From positions 33,628 through 97,627 of the forward strand of contig QHWB01000048.1 in NCBI GenBank assembly GCA_003222395.1: a stretch of DNA of 64,000 nucleotides. Direction: 5' to 3'. Positions 25,930 to 34,237 of this stretch are shown one piece after another. Source of the DNA: Acidobacteriota bacterium (GTDB lineage Bacteria; Acidobacteriota; Vicinamibacteria; Vicinamibacterales; CAVVIG01). A program made the translations under genes and the position numbers. The first letter of the stretch is position 1. Each line of letters starts with the position of its first letter. The notes beneath the pieces were generated by a model. It had not been told where the DNA came from. It saw only the letters and a program-made list of their open reading frames with translations, and did not search any database.

Positions 25930-27099
25930 ATGTCGGCAAGAACGCGCCTGATAGTCATGACAATCTCCGCCCCGGTCGTCGCCTTCGCGATCGTCGGCGG
26001 TTTCCTCGGCAAGGTAATGGCGCGCGAGGACACGTACCAGCACCTCAAGATCTTCGACGACGTCGTCGGGCTCGTATCGAGCAACTACGTCGAAGAGGCC
26101 GACATGGACAAGGTCATGCGCGGCGCGATGCGAGGTCTCGCCGAGGGCCTCGATCCGGACAGCGCGTACCTCACGCCCGACCAGGTCAGACAGGTGGAAA
26201 GCGGCGCCCCGCCGGCGCCCGCCGGCGTCGGTCTCGAGTTGACGCGCCAGTACTATTTGCGCGTCATCGCCGCACGCGACAATTCGCCCGCTGCGAAAGC
26301 CGGCCTGCGCGCCGGCGACTACATCCGCATGATCAACGAGACGCCGACGCGCGAGATGTCGGTGTGGGAAGGCATGCGCGTACTGCGCGGCGTGGCGGGC
26401 TCGAAGCTGAAGCTCACCGTCATTCGCGGCAATGCAGCCGATCCGCACGTCGTCGAGCTGACGCGGGAAGTGGAACCGTCGGCCGCGGTGAGCGGCCGGG
26501 TTGCCGCGCCGGGCGTCGGCTACATTCGCATCGCCGCGATCGACCCCGACGCGGCCGGCCACGTGAAGTCGGCCGCCGACGACCTCAGGAAGAACGGCGC
26601 AGCGAAGTTGATCGTCGACGTCCGCCGCACCTCCAGCGGATCGCCGGAGGAAGGGCTCGCCATCGCGCGGCTGTTCGTGCCGAGCGGCACGCTCGCGATT
26701 CGCGAATCCAAGGGGGGCGTGCGCGAGCCGATCGCCGCGAGCTCGAGCGACGCGACGATCTCCGCACCGACCGTGGTGCTGATCGACACGGGCACGTCGG
26801 CCGCGGCGGAGCTGTTCGCATCGGCGCTGGCCGGCAACCACCGCGCCGATCTGATCGGTGAGCACACGATCGGACGCGCGGCACAGCAGAAGCTGATCAA
26901 ACTTCCCGATGGCAGCGGCCTGTGGCTCTCGACGCTGCGCTACCTCACGCCTTCCGGCGCGCCGCTGCACGAAAAAGGCCTCGACCCGACCGTGGCGGTC
27001 GACGAACCGGACGTCACCGAATTCGGCGCGCCGCCGCCGACTGCCGATCCGATTCTCGACAAGGCGATCGAACGGCTCAGCGAGAAGAAAGCCGCTTGA
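25930..27099 (+). CDS. S41-family (CtpA-like) protein without catalytic dyad
   Basis: A 389-residue C-terminal-processing-protease homologue with an N-terminal membrane anchor (LIVMTISAPVVAFAIVGGFL), a helical bundle, a PDZ domain (GVGLELTRQYYLRVIAARDN ... VIRGNAADPHVVEL) and an S41 domain. In active enzymes, the Ser of GSASASE and the Lys of GKGxVQ are 25 residues apart. Here the aligned segments are TGTSAAAE, with Ala291 at the Ser position, and GEHTIGRAAQQ, with Arg316 at the Lys position. The 25-residue spacing is kept. It should be a pseudoprotease. ATG 25930 has an AGG 5 bases upstream; GTG 25924 is an alternative. It follows the EnvC-like gene, the usual EnvC-Ctp pairing. Confidence 0.88.
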   Translation: MSARTRLIVMTISAPVVAFAIVGGFLGKVMAREDTYQHLKIFDDVVGLVSSNYVEEADMDKVMRGAMRGLAEGLDPDSAYLTPDQVRQVESGAPPAPAGVGLELTRQYYLRVIAARDNSPAAKAGLRAGDYIRMINETPTREMSVWEGMRVLRGVAGSKLKLTVIRGNAADPHVVELTREVEPSAAVSGRVAAPGVGYIRIAAIDPDAAGHVKSAADDLRKNGAAKLIVDVRRTSSGSPEEGLAIARLFVPSGTLAIRESKGGVREPIAASSSDATISAPTVVLIDTGTSAAAELFASALAGNHRADLIGEHTIGRAAQQKLIKLPDGSGLWLSTLRYLTPSGAPLHEKGLDPTVAVDEPDVTEFGAPPPTADPILDKAIERLSEKKAA

Positions 27100-27202
27100 G
27101 AATTGGGTAATTGGATAGTCGGGTCATCGAGTAATTGAACGAATCCGACGCCCGATCGTTCCGTCAATTACCCAATCACCAAATTACCCAATCACCCGAT
27201 TC
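27100..27202. repeat. GGGTAATT forward and inverted array (copy 1)
   Basis: AATTGGGTAATTGGATAGTC begins one base after the S41 stop codon. Inverted units (AATTACCCAATCACC twice, then CCCGATT) follow after a loop of about 50 bases, so the whole segment can fold into a long hairpin. The tRNA-Val promoter begins at its end. Copies of the same design lie at 33721-33876 and 41279-41417. Confidence 0.85.
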
Positions 27203-27211
27203 TGTTATACT
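27203..27211 (+). promoter_or_regulatory. Extended -10 promoter of tRNA-Val
   Basis: TGTTATACT is an extended -10 element 35 bases before the tRNA. The -35 position falls in the GGGTAATT repeat (TTACCC), a poor match. The tRNA, and possibly thrS downstream, would start from here. Confidence 0.6.
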
Positions 27212-27245
27212 GAGGGTTCGTTTTTACGCCTGATTTTTGAAATGT

Positions 27246-27321
27246 AGGCGCGTAGCTCAGAGGTTAGAGCGCCTGCTTGACACGCAGGAGGTCGGTGGTT
27301 CGAGTCCACCCGTGCCTACCA
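27246..27321 (+). tRNA. tRNA-Val (GAC anticodon), CCA encoded
   Basis: A 76-base cloverleaf. The acceptor stem AGGCGCG pairs with CGTGCCT, discriminator A and an encoded CCA end at 27321. The D arm has TAGCTCAGAGGTTAGAGC. The anticodon stem CCTGC/GCAGG encloses the loop TTGACAC, with anticodon GAC at 27279-27281. The T arm is GGTGGTTCGAGTCCACC. All stems pair. Confidence 0.97.
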
Positions 27322-27355
27322 TTCGAGTCGAAGGGCCTTACCTCTCCGACGTTTC

Positions 27356-29338
27356 ATGAGCCAAGTCAGCATCACGCTTCCGGACGGGTCGAGTCGCAGC
27401 GTCCCCGCAGGCACACCCGTCCGCGACGTGGCGGAAGGGATCTCTCCGAACCTTGCGCGCGCCGCGCTCGCGGCGGTCGTCGACGGCAGGCTCGTCGATC
27501 TTTCCTATCCTCTGCAGAAAGACGGCGCGGTTCGGATCGTCACGGACAAGAGCCCTGAGGCGCTGCCGCTCTACCGTCACAGCACGGCGCATCTGCTCGC
27601 CGCCGCGGTGACCAATCTCTTCCCCGGCACGCAGTGCGGCATCGGGCCGGCGACCGACGAAGGCTTCTTCTACGACTTCGTCGTCGAGCGGCCGTTCGTG
27701 CCGGAGGATCTCGAACTCATTGAGAAGAAGATGAAGGAGCTCGCGACGCAGGATCTGCCTTACGAGCGGCAGCTGTGGCCGCGGGAGAAGGCGAAGGAGT
27801 TCTTCGCCGCGCGCGGCGAGCCGCTGAAGGTGCAGCTGATCGAGGAGAAGACCGAAGGCCAGAAGGAAGTCTCCTGCTACACGATCAAGGATCCTGATAC
27901 CTTCATCGATTTCTGCGTCGGTCCGCACGTGCCGTCGACCGGAAAGCTGAAGGCGTTCAAGCTGCTGAACACGTCGAACGCGTACTGGAAAGGCGACGCG
28001 CGCAACGCGCCGATGCAGCGGATCTACGGCACGGCATTCGTCTCCGACAAGGATCTGAAGGGGTACCTCACGCAGATCGAAGAGGCGAAGAAACGAGACC
28101 ACCGCAAGCTCGGAAAGGAGCTCGGGCTGTTCATCTTCCATCCCTGGGCGCCTGGCGCGACCTTTTGGGACGGCAAGGGGACGGTTTTGTACAACACGCT
28201 CGCGAGCTACATGCGCGACGTGCTGCTGCCGACCGGCTGGATCGAGGTCAAGACGCCTCTCGTCTACAACAAGGCGTTGTGGGAGATGTCGGGCCATTGG
28301 CAGCACTACCGGCAGAACATGTTCCTCATCGAATCGGAAAACGAGCAGATGGGGATGAAGGCGATGAACTGCCCCGGCCAATACCTGCTGTACGCGAGCC
28401 GGACGCACAGTTACCGCGAGCTGCCGCTGCGGTTTCACGAGCAGACACCGCTGCATCGCAACGAAGCGTCCGGCGTGCTCGCGGGCCTGACGCGCGTGCG
28501 TCAGTTCGCTCAGGACGACGGCCACAGTTTCCTGATGCAGGACCAGATTGGCGACGAAGTCGAACGGATGCTCGGACTCGTGCAACGCGTATACGGCGAC
28601 TTCGGGCTCGAATACACGGCCAAGCTGTCCACCCGGCCACCCGACTTCATGGGCGAAATTGCAACATGGGACTCGGCGGAAGCACAGCTCAAGAGCGCCC
28701 TCGACAAGTCAGGACAGCCGTATACGATCAGCGAAGGCGACGGTGCATTCTACGGCCCGAAGATTGATTTCGACATCACTGACGCAATCGGCCGCAAGTG
28801 GCAGTGTGCGACTATCCAGCTCGATTACAACGCGCCGGAGCGTTTCGATCTCAAATACATCGGCCCCGATAACAGGGAACATCGGCCGATTGTGATTCAC
28901 CGCGCGATCTTCGGCAGCTTCGAGCGCTTCATCGCACTCCTCATCGAGCATTACGCCGGCGCGTTTCCGCTGTGGCTCGCGCCGGTGCAGGCGACGGTGC
29001 TGCCGATCGCGGATCGGCACATCGAGTACGCGGCGGGCGTGCGCGATCGGCTGAAAGGGGCCGGCTTGCGCGCCGATCTCGACGACCGGCAGGAGAAGAT
29101 CGGTTTCAAGATCCGGGAGGCGCAGCTGCAGAAGATCCCCTATATGCTAGTCGTCGGGGATCGCGAAGCCGCTGAAGGCACGGTGTCGGTGCGCGAACGG
29201 TCTGGCGGCGACAAAGGTTCGAGCTCGATCGATCCGTTCATCGCGGCCGCGCGCGACGAAATCGCGAACAAAGGAAGAGTCGAACGTGCGGCGGGACATC
29301 CCGCTCCGGATGCCATGCGTGTAACGTCATTTCAGTAA
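27356..29338 (+). CDS. thrS: Threonyl-tRNA synthetase
   Basis: A 660-residue class II synthetase with the full domain set: TGS (VSITLPDGSSRSVPAGTP), editing domain with YRHSTAHLLAAAV and the FYDF motif, catalytic core (motif 2 LRFHEQTPLHRNEASGVLAG, zinc Cys in AMNCPGQYLLY, motif 3 HRAIFGSFERFIALLIEHYAG), and the anticodon-binding domain (APVQATVLPIADRHIEYA). A C-terminal extension of about 20 residues (ERAAGHPAPDAMRVTSFQ) exceeds the usual end. It lies 34 bases after tRNA-Val and 9 bases before infC, the standard thrS-infC-rpmI-rplT-pheST order. Confidence 0.98.
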   Translation: MSQVSITLPDGSSRSVPAGTPVRDVAEGISPNLARAALAAVVDGRLVDLSYPLQKDGAVRIVTDKSPEALPLYRHSTAHLLAAAVTNLFPGTQCGIGPATDEGFFYDFVVERPFVPEDLELIEKKMKELATQDLPYERQLWPREKAKEFFAARGEPLKVQLIEEKTEGQKEVSCYTIKDPDTFIDFCVGPHVPSTGKLKAFKLLNTSNAYWKGDARNAPMQRIYGTAFVSDKDLKGYLTQIEEAKKRDHRKLGKELGLFIFHPWAPGATFWDGKGTVLYNTLASYMRDVLLPTGWIEVKTPLVYNKALWEMSGHWQHYRQNMFLIESENEQMGMKAMNCPGQYLLYASRTHSYRELPLRFHEQTPLHRNEASGVLAGLTRVRQFAQDDGHSFLMQDQIGDEVERMLGLVQRVYGDFGLEYTAKLSTRPPDFMGEIATWDSAEAQLKSALDKSGQPYTISEGDGAFYGPKIDFDITDAIGRKWQCATIQLDYNAPERFDLKYIGPDNREHRPIVIHRAIFGSFERFIALLIEHYAGAFPLWLAPVQATVLPIADRHIEYAAGVRDRLKGAGLRADLDDRQEKIGFKIREAQLQKIPYMLVVGDREAAEGTVSVRERSGGDKGSSSIDPFIAAARDEIANKGRVERAAGHPAPDAMRVTSFQ

Positions 29339-29347
29339 GGAGGCTTT

Positions 29348-29932
29348 ATCGCTTTTACCAGTAGTCCCCGCCGCGACGACCGCGTGCGGGTCAACGAACG
29401 CATTCGCGTCCGCGAAATCCGCGTGATCGATGACACCGGCGCGCAGCTCGGCATCATGCCGCCGCCGCAGGCGCTCGCGATCGCCAAGCAGAAGGGGCTC
29501 GACCTGGTCGAGATCTCGCCGACGGCCAGCCCGCCGGTCTGCCGCATCATGGATTTCGGGAAGTACCAGTACCAGGAGCAGAAGCGCGCGCGCGAGGCCC
29601 GCCGGCACCAGAAGGTGATCGAGGTCAAGGAGATCAAGTTCCGCCCGAAGGTCGACGAGCACGACTATCAGTTCAAGAAGAAGCACATCGAGCGCTTCCT
29701 CGAAGATGGCGACAAGGTGAAGGCGACGATTTTCTTCCGCGGGCGTGAGATGGCGCACCCCGAGATCGGGCGGCGCATCCTCGAGCGGCTCGTCGACGAG
29801 CTGCGCGACGTCGCCATTGCGGAGACGATGCCGCGGATGGAAGGGAACCAGATGCACACCATCCTGAGCCGACGTCCTCCGACAGGCGGCGGCAAGCCGA
29901 AGCCGGTGGCGAGGCAAACGACGACGACGTAG
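29348..29932 (+). CDS. infC: Translation initiation factor IF-3, ATC start
   Basis: A 194-residue IF-3. Family sequence starts [20 protein letters not shown], and the only in-frame initiation codon with a good ribosome-binding site is ATC at 29348, preceded by AAGGAGG 4 bases upstream. IF-3 genes typically use AUU, AUC or AUA so that IF-3 represses its own synthesis. The N-domain ([20 protein letters not shown]), the linker and the C-domain ([38 protein letters not shown]) are complete. GTG 29384 would cut off conserved N-terminal residues. Confidence 0.95.
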   Translation: MAFTSSPRRDDRVRVNERIRVREIRVIDDTGAQLGIMPPPQALAIAKQKGLDLVEISPTASPPVCRIMDFGKYQYQEQKRAREARRHQKVIEVKEIKFRPKVDEHDYQFKKKHIERFLEDGDKVKATIFFRGREMAHPEIGRRILERLVDELRDVAIAETMPRMEGNQMHTILSRRPPTGGGKPKPVARQTTTT

Positions 29933-29941
29933 AGAGGAACG

Positions 29942-30145
29942 ATGCCCAAACAGAAGATCAAGACGCACCGCGGCGCCGCGAAACGGTTCAAGCGAACCAA
30001 GCGCGGAAAGTTCCTGCGGAGCAAGGCGTTCAAGCAGCACATCCTGAGCAGCAAGACGACCAGCCGGAAGCGAAAGCTCAGGGGCACGGTCGCTGTGGCG
30101 GACGTGGACGCGCCGAAGCTCGCGCGCATGCTGCCTTACAAATAG
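29942..30145 (+). CDS. rpmI: Ribosomal protein bL35
   Basis: A 67-residue basic protein: MPKQKIKTHRGAAKRFKRT, then KFLRSKAFKQHILSSKTTSRKRKLRG, matches bL35 throughout. An AGAGAGG ribosome-binding site precedes it. Confidence 0.97.
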   Translation: MPKQKIKTHRGAAKRFKRTKRGKFLRSKAFKQHILSSKTTSRKRKLRGTVAVADVDAPKLARMLPYK

Positions 30146-30182
30146 GGATTCGGGATTCGGGCTTCGGGCTTGGGAAATAGCG
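30146..30182. repeat. GGGATTCGGG short tandem repeat
   Basis: GGGATTCGGGATTCGGGCTT followed by CGGGCTTGGG fills the space between rpmI and rplT. It is of the same type as the array near 53130-53240. Confidence 0.7.
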
Positions 30183-30198
30183 ATTAGGGAGATTCGAG

Positions 30199-30573
30199 AT
30201 GCCCCGCGTCAAGAGAGGAACGGTTCGCCGCGCGAAGCGCAAGAAGCTGCTTGGTCTGGCGAAGGGTTATTACGCCAACAAGAGCAAGCTGTATCGCGCC
30301 GCGAAAGAGTCGGTCGACACCGCGCTGAAGTACGCGTTCGTCGGCCGCCGCCGCAAGAAGCGCGACTTCCGGCGCCTCTGGATCGTCCGCATCAATGCCG
30401 CCGCGCGCGAACATGGCCTCACGTACGGTCAGCTGATGAACGGGCTCAGGAACGCCGGCGTCGCGCTGGATCGCAAGAGCCTGTCGGAGCTCGCCGTGTC
30501 GTCGCCGGCGGCGTTCGCGACGCTCGCGAAGCAGGCCAAGACGGCCGCAAAAACCGCGGCCCGCGCCTCATAG
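30199..30573 (+). CDS. rplT: Ribosomal protein bL20
   Basis: A 124-residue bL20: [40 protein letters not shown] and [22 protein letters not shown] are the family core. The C-terminus has a short Ala/Lys tail. In other bacteria L20 represses this operon; no leader structure of that kind was clear here. Confidence 0.97.
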   Translation: MPRVKRGTVRRAKRKKLLGLAKGYYANKSKLYRAAKESVDTALKYAFVGRRRKKRDFRRLWIVRINAAAREHGLTYGQLMNGLRNAGVALDRKSLSELAVSSPAAFATLAKQAKTAAKTAARAS

Positions 30574-30583
30574 GGCCGCCGGC

Positions 30584-31654
30584 GTGCCGGCCGATCTCCT
30601 TCCCAATGCTGAATCGGTCGCGCAGCACGTCGCCGCATTCGAGCGCGAGCTGGCGGCGGCGGCGTCCCCGCGCGACGCGCAGTCGATTCGCGACCGCTAT
30701 CTCGGACGCAAGAACAGCGTCACCGCCTCGTGGATGCAGCTCATCGCGAGCGCGCCGCCGGACCAGAAAAAGAACATCGGCCGTTACGCCAACGAGCTGA
30801 AACAGGCGATCGAAGCCCGCTGGACGCAGTACGGAGAGCACGCCGCCGCGACCGCCCGACCTGCCGGCGCGGTCGACGTCACGCTCCCCGGGCGCCTGCC
30901 GGCGCTCGGGCACCGCCATCCACTCACCGTCGTCCGCGATCGGCTCGAAGAGATCTTCACGCGCATGGGCTTCACCGTCGTCGAAGGTCCGGAAGTCGAG
31001 GACGAGTGGCACTGCTTCGACGCGTTGAACATGCCGGCCGAACATCCTGCGCGCGACATGCAGGACACGCTGTATCTCGCCACGCCGATGCCGGGGCTCG
31101 ACGGCGACCCGCGCGAGCGGACGCTGCTTCGCACGCACACGTCGACGATGCAGATCCGCTACATGCAGGCGCACCAGCCTCCCATTCGCATCGTCGCGCC
31201 CGGGCGCGTCTACCGGAGAGACAACCTCGACCTGACGCACTCGCCAGCCTTTGCCCAGGTCGAAGCGCTCGTCGTCGGCGAAGGGATCTCGCTCGCCGAC
31301 CTGAAAGGAACGCTGCTCGCGTTCGCACGCGAGATGTTTTCGCCGAACATCCGGCTGCGATTCCGGGCGAGCTTCTTCCCGTACACCGAACCGAGCGCGG
31401 AGCTCGACGTCTCGTGCTGGCAGTGCGACGGCGCCGGCTGCGCGATGTGCAAGAAGAGCGGCTGGATCGAGCTGGGTGGCTGCGGCATGGTGCACCCGGC
31501 GGTCTTCGAAGCCGTCGGCTACGATGCGGAGCGATACACCGGATTCGCATGGGGCATCGGCATCGAGCGGATTGCGATCCTGCGATACCAGGTTGAAGAC
31601 ATCCGTCTCTTTTACGAGAACGACCTTCGATTCCTCGAGCAGTTTCCGTATTGA
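30584..31654 (+). CDS. pheS: Phenylalanyl-tRNA synthetase alpha subunit
   Basis: A 356-residue PheS from a GTG start at 30584. An N-terminal coiled coil (around residues 10-90) is followed by the class II core: GHRHPLTVVRDRLEEIFTRM, EDEWHCFDALNMPAEHPARD, LLRTHTSTMQIRYM (motif 2) and GFAWGIGIERIAILRY (motif 3). A conserved Cys cluster (CWQCDGAGCAMCKKSG) is visible, as in many bacterial PheS. It is followed by pheT with one base between them. Confidence 0.97.
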   Translation: MPADLLPNAESVAQHVAAFERELAAAASPRDAQSIRDRYLGRKNSVTASWMQLIASAPPDQKKNIGRYANELKQAIEARWTQYGEHAAATARPAGAVDVTLPGRLPALGHRHPLTVVRDRLEEIFTRMGFTVVEGPEVEDEWHCFDALNMPAEHPARDMQDTLYLATPMPGLDGDPRERTLLRTHTSTMQIRYMQAHQPPIRIVAPGRVYRRDNLDLTHSPAFAQVEALVVGEGISLADLKGTLLAFAREMFSPNIRLRFRASFFPYTEPSAELDVSCWQCDGAGCAMCKKSGWIELGGCGMVHPAVFEAVGYDAERYTGFAWGIGIERIAILRYQVEDIRLFYENDLRFLEQFPY

Positions 31655-31655
31655 C

Positions 31656-33719
31656 GTGCGACTAGTTCTGTCCTGGCTCCGCGAGTTCGTCGACCTCGAC
31701 GCGCCGGCCGAAGACATCGCCGAGAAACTGAGCATCCGCGGATTCGAGGTTGCGTCGATGGAGGCGCTCGACGGCGGCGACGCCGTGATCGATTTCGAGA
31801 TCACGGCGAACAGACCCGACTGTCTCAGCGTGATCGGTCTCGCGCGGGAAATCGCCACGACCTACAGCCTGCCGCTTCGCGACCGGGAACAAACACCGTC
31901 GCTGGCCAGCGGCCGCTCCGACCGGCTCGCGATCCATCTCGACGACCAGGAGCTGTGTCCCCGGTACGCGGGCGCCGTTGCGGACGTGAAGATCGGTCCG
32001 TCGCCTGGATGGCTCACCGCACGGCTGCACGCCGCAGGCGTCAGGCCGATCAGCAACATCGTCGACATCACCAACTACGTGAATCTCGAAATCGGCCAGC
32101 CGATGCACGCGTTCGATCTCGCGAAGCTTGCGGGTCCCGAGATTCGGGTACGGCGCGCGAAACGAGGCGAGAGCATCGTCACGCTCGACGACGTCGAGCG
32201 GAAGCTCGATCCCGACATGCTCGTGATCGCCGATTGCGACCGCGCACAGGCGATTGCCGGCGTGATGGGTGGCGCGGCATCCGAAGTGTCGGCGTCGAGC
32301 ACGGTCATCGTGCTCGAGAGCGCGTACTTCAAGCCCTCGTCCGTGCGGCGCACGAGCAAGCGCCTCGGCTTGAAAACCGAAGCCTCGGCGCGGTTCGAGC
32401 GCGGCGCCGACATCGGCGCGCAGGTGAGGGCCATCGAGCGCGCGGCTGCGCTGATCGCCCAGATTGGCGCCGGCCGCATTGCCGTGCCGGTCGTCGACTG
32501 TTACCCGCAGCCACGAGGACCGGTTCGCATCGTGCTGCGGCGAACGCGGCTCGGCCAGCTGCTCGGCGCGCAGGTGCCGGACGGCGACGTCGAACGGATT
32601 CTGCGCGCGCTCGGGCTCGATGTGAGGGCGAACGCCGACGGCTGGGAAACCGTCGCGCCAACCTTCCGTGTGGATCTGCTGCGCGAGGCCGATCTGATCG
32701 AGGAAGTCGGCCGCCACTACGGCTTCGATCGGCTCGACGCGACGTTCCCGGTTGCGACGGCGCCGGCGCCGGCCCCCGACCCGCGCATCGCGCGCGATCA
32801 GGTCGTGCGGCGCGTCATGACGGCTGCGGGCGCGTCTGAAGCGATCACGTTCGCATTCATCGAGGCGAAGGCAGCGGAACCGTTCGCCTCGGTCCTCGGC
32901 GGCGCAATGCCCGTCGCCGTCGCGAACCCGCTCTCAGCGAAGTTCGACACGCTTCGTCCGCTGCTGCTGCCGGGACTGGTCGACGCCGTCGCGCACAACC
33001 GGCGTCACGGTCGCCGCGACGTGCGCCTCTTCGAGATCGGGACCAGGTTCGCGCCCGGCGGCGAGACGCGCGCGCTCGGGGTGGCGTGGACCGGCAACGG
33101 GGCAGCCGAGCACTGGTCCGGAGGCGCGCGCGACGTCGACTTCTTCGACGTGAAAGGCGTCGTCGAACGGGTGTGCGACGCGCTCGGCGTGGGCGTGCGA
33201 TGCGAACCGGCGTCGCAGCCTTTTCTCGTCGCCGGCCAGACCGCATCGATTGTCGTCGACGACGGTCCGGCGCGCGGCGAAGCGATCGGGCTCATCGGTC
33301 AGGTGTCGCCCGCGATCGCCGATGCGCGCGGCCTGCCGCGGCACGATCGCGTGTTCGTCGTCGAATTGAATCTCGATCGGCTTGCCGCGGTACGCGCGCC
33401 GGCGAGCGACGCAGCGCGCCCGATCCCGCGCTATCCGTTCGTCGTGCGCGACGTCTCGATCGTCGTCGCCGACAGCTTGCCTGCGGAAATCATTCGTGGC
33501 ACCATTCACGGCGCCGCCCGCGCCGTGCCGTCGCCGCTTGCCGCGATCAGCTTCTTCGATCGGTACCAAGGCAAAGGCGTGCCCGAAGGCGCGGTGAGCC
33601 TCTCGATCCGATTGACATTCCAATCGAGCGAGCGCACGCTGACCGACGCGGAAGTGCAACAGAGCTTCGAGACGATTCTCGGCGCGCTCGTGCGCGAACA
33701 CGGAGCGGTCCAGAGGTAG
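31656..33719 (+). CDS. pheT: Phenylalanyl-tRNA synthetase beta subunit, compact form
   Basis: A 687-residue PheT from GTG 31656. After VRLVLSWLREFVDLDAPAED and GFEVASMEALDGGD the protein goes directly to VIDFEITANRPDCLSVIGLA. In E. coli PheT (795 residues) these two segments are separated by about 110 residues, the OB-fold tRNA-binding domain B2. So the B2 domain is missing, and this accounts for most of the length difference. B3/B4 editing domain, B5, the catalytic-like core (ALGVAWTGNGAAEHWSGGAR) and the C-terminal ferredoxin-like anticodon-binding domain (RYPFVVRDVSIVVADSLPA ... VQQSFETIL) are present. Confidence 0.93.
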   Translation: MRLVLSWLREFVDLDAPAEDIAEKLSIRGFEVASMEALDGGDAVIDFEITANRPDCLSVIGLAREIATTYSLPLRDREQTPSLASGRSDRLAIHLDDQELCPRYAGAVADVKIGPSPGWLTARLHAAGVRPISNIVDITNYVNLEIGQPMHAFDLAKLAGPEIRVRRAKRGESIVTLDDVERKLDPDMLVIADCDRAQAIAGVMGGAASEVSASSTVIVLESAYFKPSSVRRTSKRLGLKTEASARFERGADIGAQVRAIERAAALIAQIGAGRIAVPVVDCYPQPRGPVRIVLRRTRLGQLLGAQVPDGDVERILRALGLDVRANADGWETVAPTFRVDLLREADLIEEVGRHYGFDRLDATFPVATAPAPAPDPRIARDQVVRRVMTAAGASEAITFAFIEAKAAEPFASVLGGAMPVAVANPLSAKFDTLRPLLLPGLVDAVAHNRRHGRRDVRLFEIGTRFAPGGETRALGVAWTGNGAAEHWSGGARDVDFFDVKGVVERVCDALGVGVRCEPASQPFLVAGQTASIVVDDGPARGEAIGLIGQVSPAIADARGLPRHDRVFVVELNLDRLAAVRAPASDAARPIPRYPFVVRDVSIVVADSLPAEIIRGTIHGAARAVPSPLAAISFFDRYQGKGVPEGAVSLSIRLTFQSSERTLTDAEVQQSFETILGALVREHGAVQR

Positions 33720-33720
33720 C

Positions 33721-33876
33721 TCAATTGGGTAATTGGGTAATTGGGTAATCGGAAAATTGTTAATTGTTTTGCTCGATTGCCCAATTATGGCGATTGCCCA
33801 ATTGTCGATTACTCGATTACCCGATTACCCGATTACTCGATTACCCGATTATCCAATTACCCGATTATCCAATTCG
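33721..33876. repeat. GGGTAATT forward and inverted array (copy 2)
   Basis: The forward part has CAATTGGGTAATTGGGTAAT and another unit; the inverted part has about nine ATTACCCGATT or ATTATCCAATT units up to 33876. The two halves are complementary, so RNA or single-stranded DNA can form a long stem. It separates pheT from the zapB-like gene and ends directly before the latter's GAGGA ribosome-binding site. Confidence 0.9.
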
Positions 33877-33888
33877 AGGATTGTTCGT

Positions 33889-34170
33889 ATGGCAACGAAG
33901 ACGGCAACGCGGAGCGTTGAGCTCGAACCGATCGATCGGCTCGAGGAGAAGGTAAAGCTGCTCGTCGGCCTTGTCGAACGGATGAAGGCCGATCAGGCGC
34001 GCGCCGATCAGGAAAACCAGCGCCTCTCGCGGGAGCTGGACTCGATGCGCGCGCGACTCGCCTCGAACGATGGCCTCACCTCCGAGCTGTCGACGCTGAA
34101 GGAAGAACGCGACGTCATCCGCACGCGCGTCACCGAGATGCTCGAACAGCTCGAAGGGCTGAACCTCTAG
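33889..34170 (+). CDS. ZapB-like coiled-coil cell-division protein
   Basis: A 93-residue protein, almost entirely predicted coiled coil: EPIDRLEEKVKLLVGLVER, then heptads to RVTEMLEQLEGLNL. ATG 33889 is preceded by GAGGA (33876-33880); the frame upstream is translated repeat and not part of the protein. Size, heptad pattern and position directly before zapA fit ZapB, which links ZapA to the Z ring. Sequence alone cannot prove the role. Confidence 0.75.
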   Translation: MATKTATRSVELEPIDRLEEKVKLLVGLVERMKADQARADQENQRLSRELDSMRARLASNDGLTSELSTLKEERDVIRTRVTEMLEQLEGLNL

Positions 34171-34175
34171 CGTTC

Positions 34176-34236
34176 AGCTATCAGCTTTCTGCTGACGCTT
34201 TGGGCAGCTGATAGCTGATAGCTGATAGCTGATAGC
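34176..34236. repeat. GCTGATA tandem array with inverted partner
   Basis: AGCTATCAGCT (34176-34186) is followed after a short loop by four copies of AGCTGAT in the segment 34205-34236. The inverted first unit can pair with any of the forward units. The array ends one base before the zapA start codon, replacing the usual ribosome-binding site. Confidence 0.85.
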
Positions 34237-34237
34237 A

